A stretch of 32,270 nt of DNA from Oscillospiraceae bacterium. Its GTDB lineage: Bacteria; Bacillota; Clostridia; Oscillospirales; Oscillospiraceae. The notes under the pieces were generated by a model. The model searched no databases. It was not told where the DNA came from and worked only from the letters and a program-made list of their open reading frames with translations. Shown piece after piece: positions 31,358-32,270 of this stretch. The position numbers and the translations under genes are program-made. The DNA is taken from NCBI GenBank assembly GCA_017466215.1, contig JAFTUO010000072.1, positions 1 through 32,270 of the forward strand. Reading direction: 5' to 3'. The stretch's first letter is position 1. Every line of letters starts with the position of its first letter.

Positions 31358-31397
31358 AAAAGAAGCTGTCCTCGCATCTGCGGGGGCAGCTTCTTTT
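31358..31397. terminator. Bidirectional terminator after serA
   Basis: Eighteen-pair stem with two G-U pairs (31358-31375 with 31380-31397, loop ATCT), flanked by A and T runs, between the convergent serA and DUF362 genes. Confidence 0.9.
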
Positions 31398-31399
31398 GC

Positions 31400-32266
31400 T
31401 TATTCAATTTCAATTAATTCATATTCCCGCGAGCCGATGCCCAGCTTTGCGGCGGCTTCGATGGTGTGCACACCGTTGCGGGATTCGATGCGCTCGATCA
31501 GATGAGGCTTGCCGGGATCAGAGCAGGCGTAGACCAGATCTACACAGGCCTGATCAATGGCCACCGGGTCGGCGGACACCAGAATGCCGATGTCAGCGAT
31601 GCAGGGATCTTCCGCCACGGAGCAGCAGTCGCAGTCAACGCTCATATTTTTCATCACATTGACATATACGATCTGACCCTTGAAATAGTCTGTTACAGAG
31701 CTGGCGGCGTCTGCCATCGCCTCCAGGAAGGAGTCGTGGTCGGCGTCCCAGAGGATGTCCACATCGCCTGCGCCGTGGATGAATTTCTTGCCGTAGGCAG
31801 AAGCCACGCCGATGGACAGCTGCTTCAGCGCGCCGCCGTAGCCACCCATAGGATGACCCTTGAAATGGCTCAGCACCAGCATAGAGTCGTAATTTACAAT
31901 GTCCTTGCCCACATAGTTCTTCTGAATTACCTTGCCATTCGGGATATCCAGCACCAGATCCGGGCCTTCTGCGTCCAGAATATCCACAGTATAGTGCTGG
32001 GTCCAGCCGTGCTTATCCATCGTGGCAATATGGGCGCCGGTGGTGTCCCGGCCGCCTGCGTAGGCGGTGTTGCACTCAACGATAGTGCCGCCGACGTGAT
32101 CGGCAATGGGCTTCCAGAATTCCGGCCGCAGGAAATTCTGATTCCCCGGCTCGCCGGAGTGGACCTTGAGGGCCACATTTCCGGGCAGCTCCTTGCCCAA
32201 ACGCTTATAAAGCTCCAGCACCTTTTCCGGTGTGATCGTTCTGCTGAAATATACGGTAGATCTCAT
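31400..32266 (-). CDS. DUF362 domain protein
   Basis: A 288-residue DUF362 protein. The family is frequent in anaerobes and often has an attached ferredoxin domain; none is visible here. Blocks typical of the family are VALKVHSGEPGNQNFLRP near the N-terminus, HGWTQ followed by DIPNGKVIQKNYVGKDIVNYDSMLVLSHFKGH split over several strands, and ADIGILVSADPVAIDQACVDLV near the C-terminus, with a Cys-rich stretch CDCCSVAEDPC ahead of it that may bind metal. Function is not established. The ATG at 32266 lies four bases from the window edge; the N-terminus matches the usual start of the family, but an upstream extension cannot be excluded. Confidence 0.85.
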   Translation of the reverse strand: MRSTVYFSRTITPEKVLELYKRLGKELPGNVALKVHSGEPGNQNFLRPEFWKPIADHVGGTIVECNTAYAGGRDTTGAHIATMDKHGWTQHYTVDILDAEGPDLVLDIPNGKVIQKNYVGKDIVNYDSMLVLSHFKGHPMGGYGGALKQLSIGVASAYGKKFIHGAGDVDILWDADHDSFLEAMADAASSVTDYFKGQIVYVNVMKNMSVDCDCCSVAEDPCIADIGILVSADPVAIDQACVDLVYACSDPGKPHLIERIESRNGVHTIEAAAKLGIGSREYELIEIE

Positions 32267-32270
32267 AGCA

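Overview
The window looks like a chromosomal segment of an anaerobic, low-redox Firmicute of the Clostridia, most likely in or near Oscillospiraceae/Ruminococcaceae from a gut. The reasons are the rplU-prp-rpmA-obg cluster with an L27 that carries the Firmicutes cleavable N-terminus, a T-box leader, strong AGGAGG ribosome binding sites, a ferredoxin-dependent 2-oxoacid oxidoreductase, moderately high GC in most genes, and dispersed 110-125 bp inverted-repeat elements with ends of the TGTCATTCCGAG type. The taxonomic placement is inference.

Layout. 1-427: 3' end of a peptide chain release factor 3 gene. 681-4661 (minus): a three-gene unit of ymdB-like phosphodiesterase, SbcD/YhaO-like phosphoesterase and SbcC/YhaN-like ATPase. 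4877-7376 (plus): asnS, a small lipoprotein, a minus-strand tRNA-Gly, and a MazG-like pyrophosphohydrolase. 7581-11130 (minus): an AraC-family regulator and the obg/rpmA/prp/rplU ribosomal cluster with an L21-type leader. 11372-13873: a visibly AT-rich accessory island that starts at tRNA-Val(GAC). It holds a four-helix-bundle gene, an orphan gene and a methyltransferase, each with its own promoter, separated by repeated fragments of the tRNA-Val 3' end.

14040-22856: the most interesting unit. A promoter and a T-box leader (specifier best read as UUC, Phe) precede an AMP-forming acyl-CoA ligase, a sodium:solute symporter, indolepyruvate:ferredoxin oxidoreductase iorA and iorB, a phenylacetate-CoA ligase, a double-ACT protein and a class I aminotransferase. 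Read together these would import an aryl acid, activate it with CoA, reductively carboxylate the thioester to an aryl-pyruvate and transaminate it to an aromatic amino acid. The switch would turn this on when tRNA-Phe is uncharged. The inferred system is T-box-controlled salvage of aryl acids (phenylacetate-type) into phenylalanine, running IOR in the biosynthetic direction.

22866-32266: a nested repeat element, azlCD amino acid exporter genes, an ion-transporter-superfamily permease, a GltS-like glutamate symporter, a GH20 hexosaminidase with no signal peptide, a small Cys-rich protein, serC-serA (serine synthesis, with an unusual SerA active site) and a DUF362 protein. Promoters and terminators are well preserved throughout, so most transcription units can be delimited by eye. 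All promoter and RNA calls were made by inspection, without folding or profile searches.
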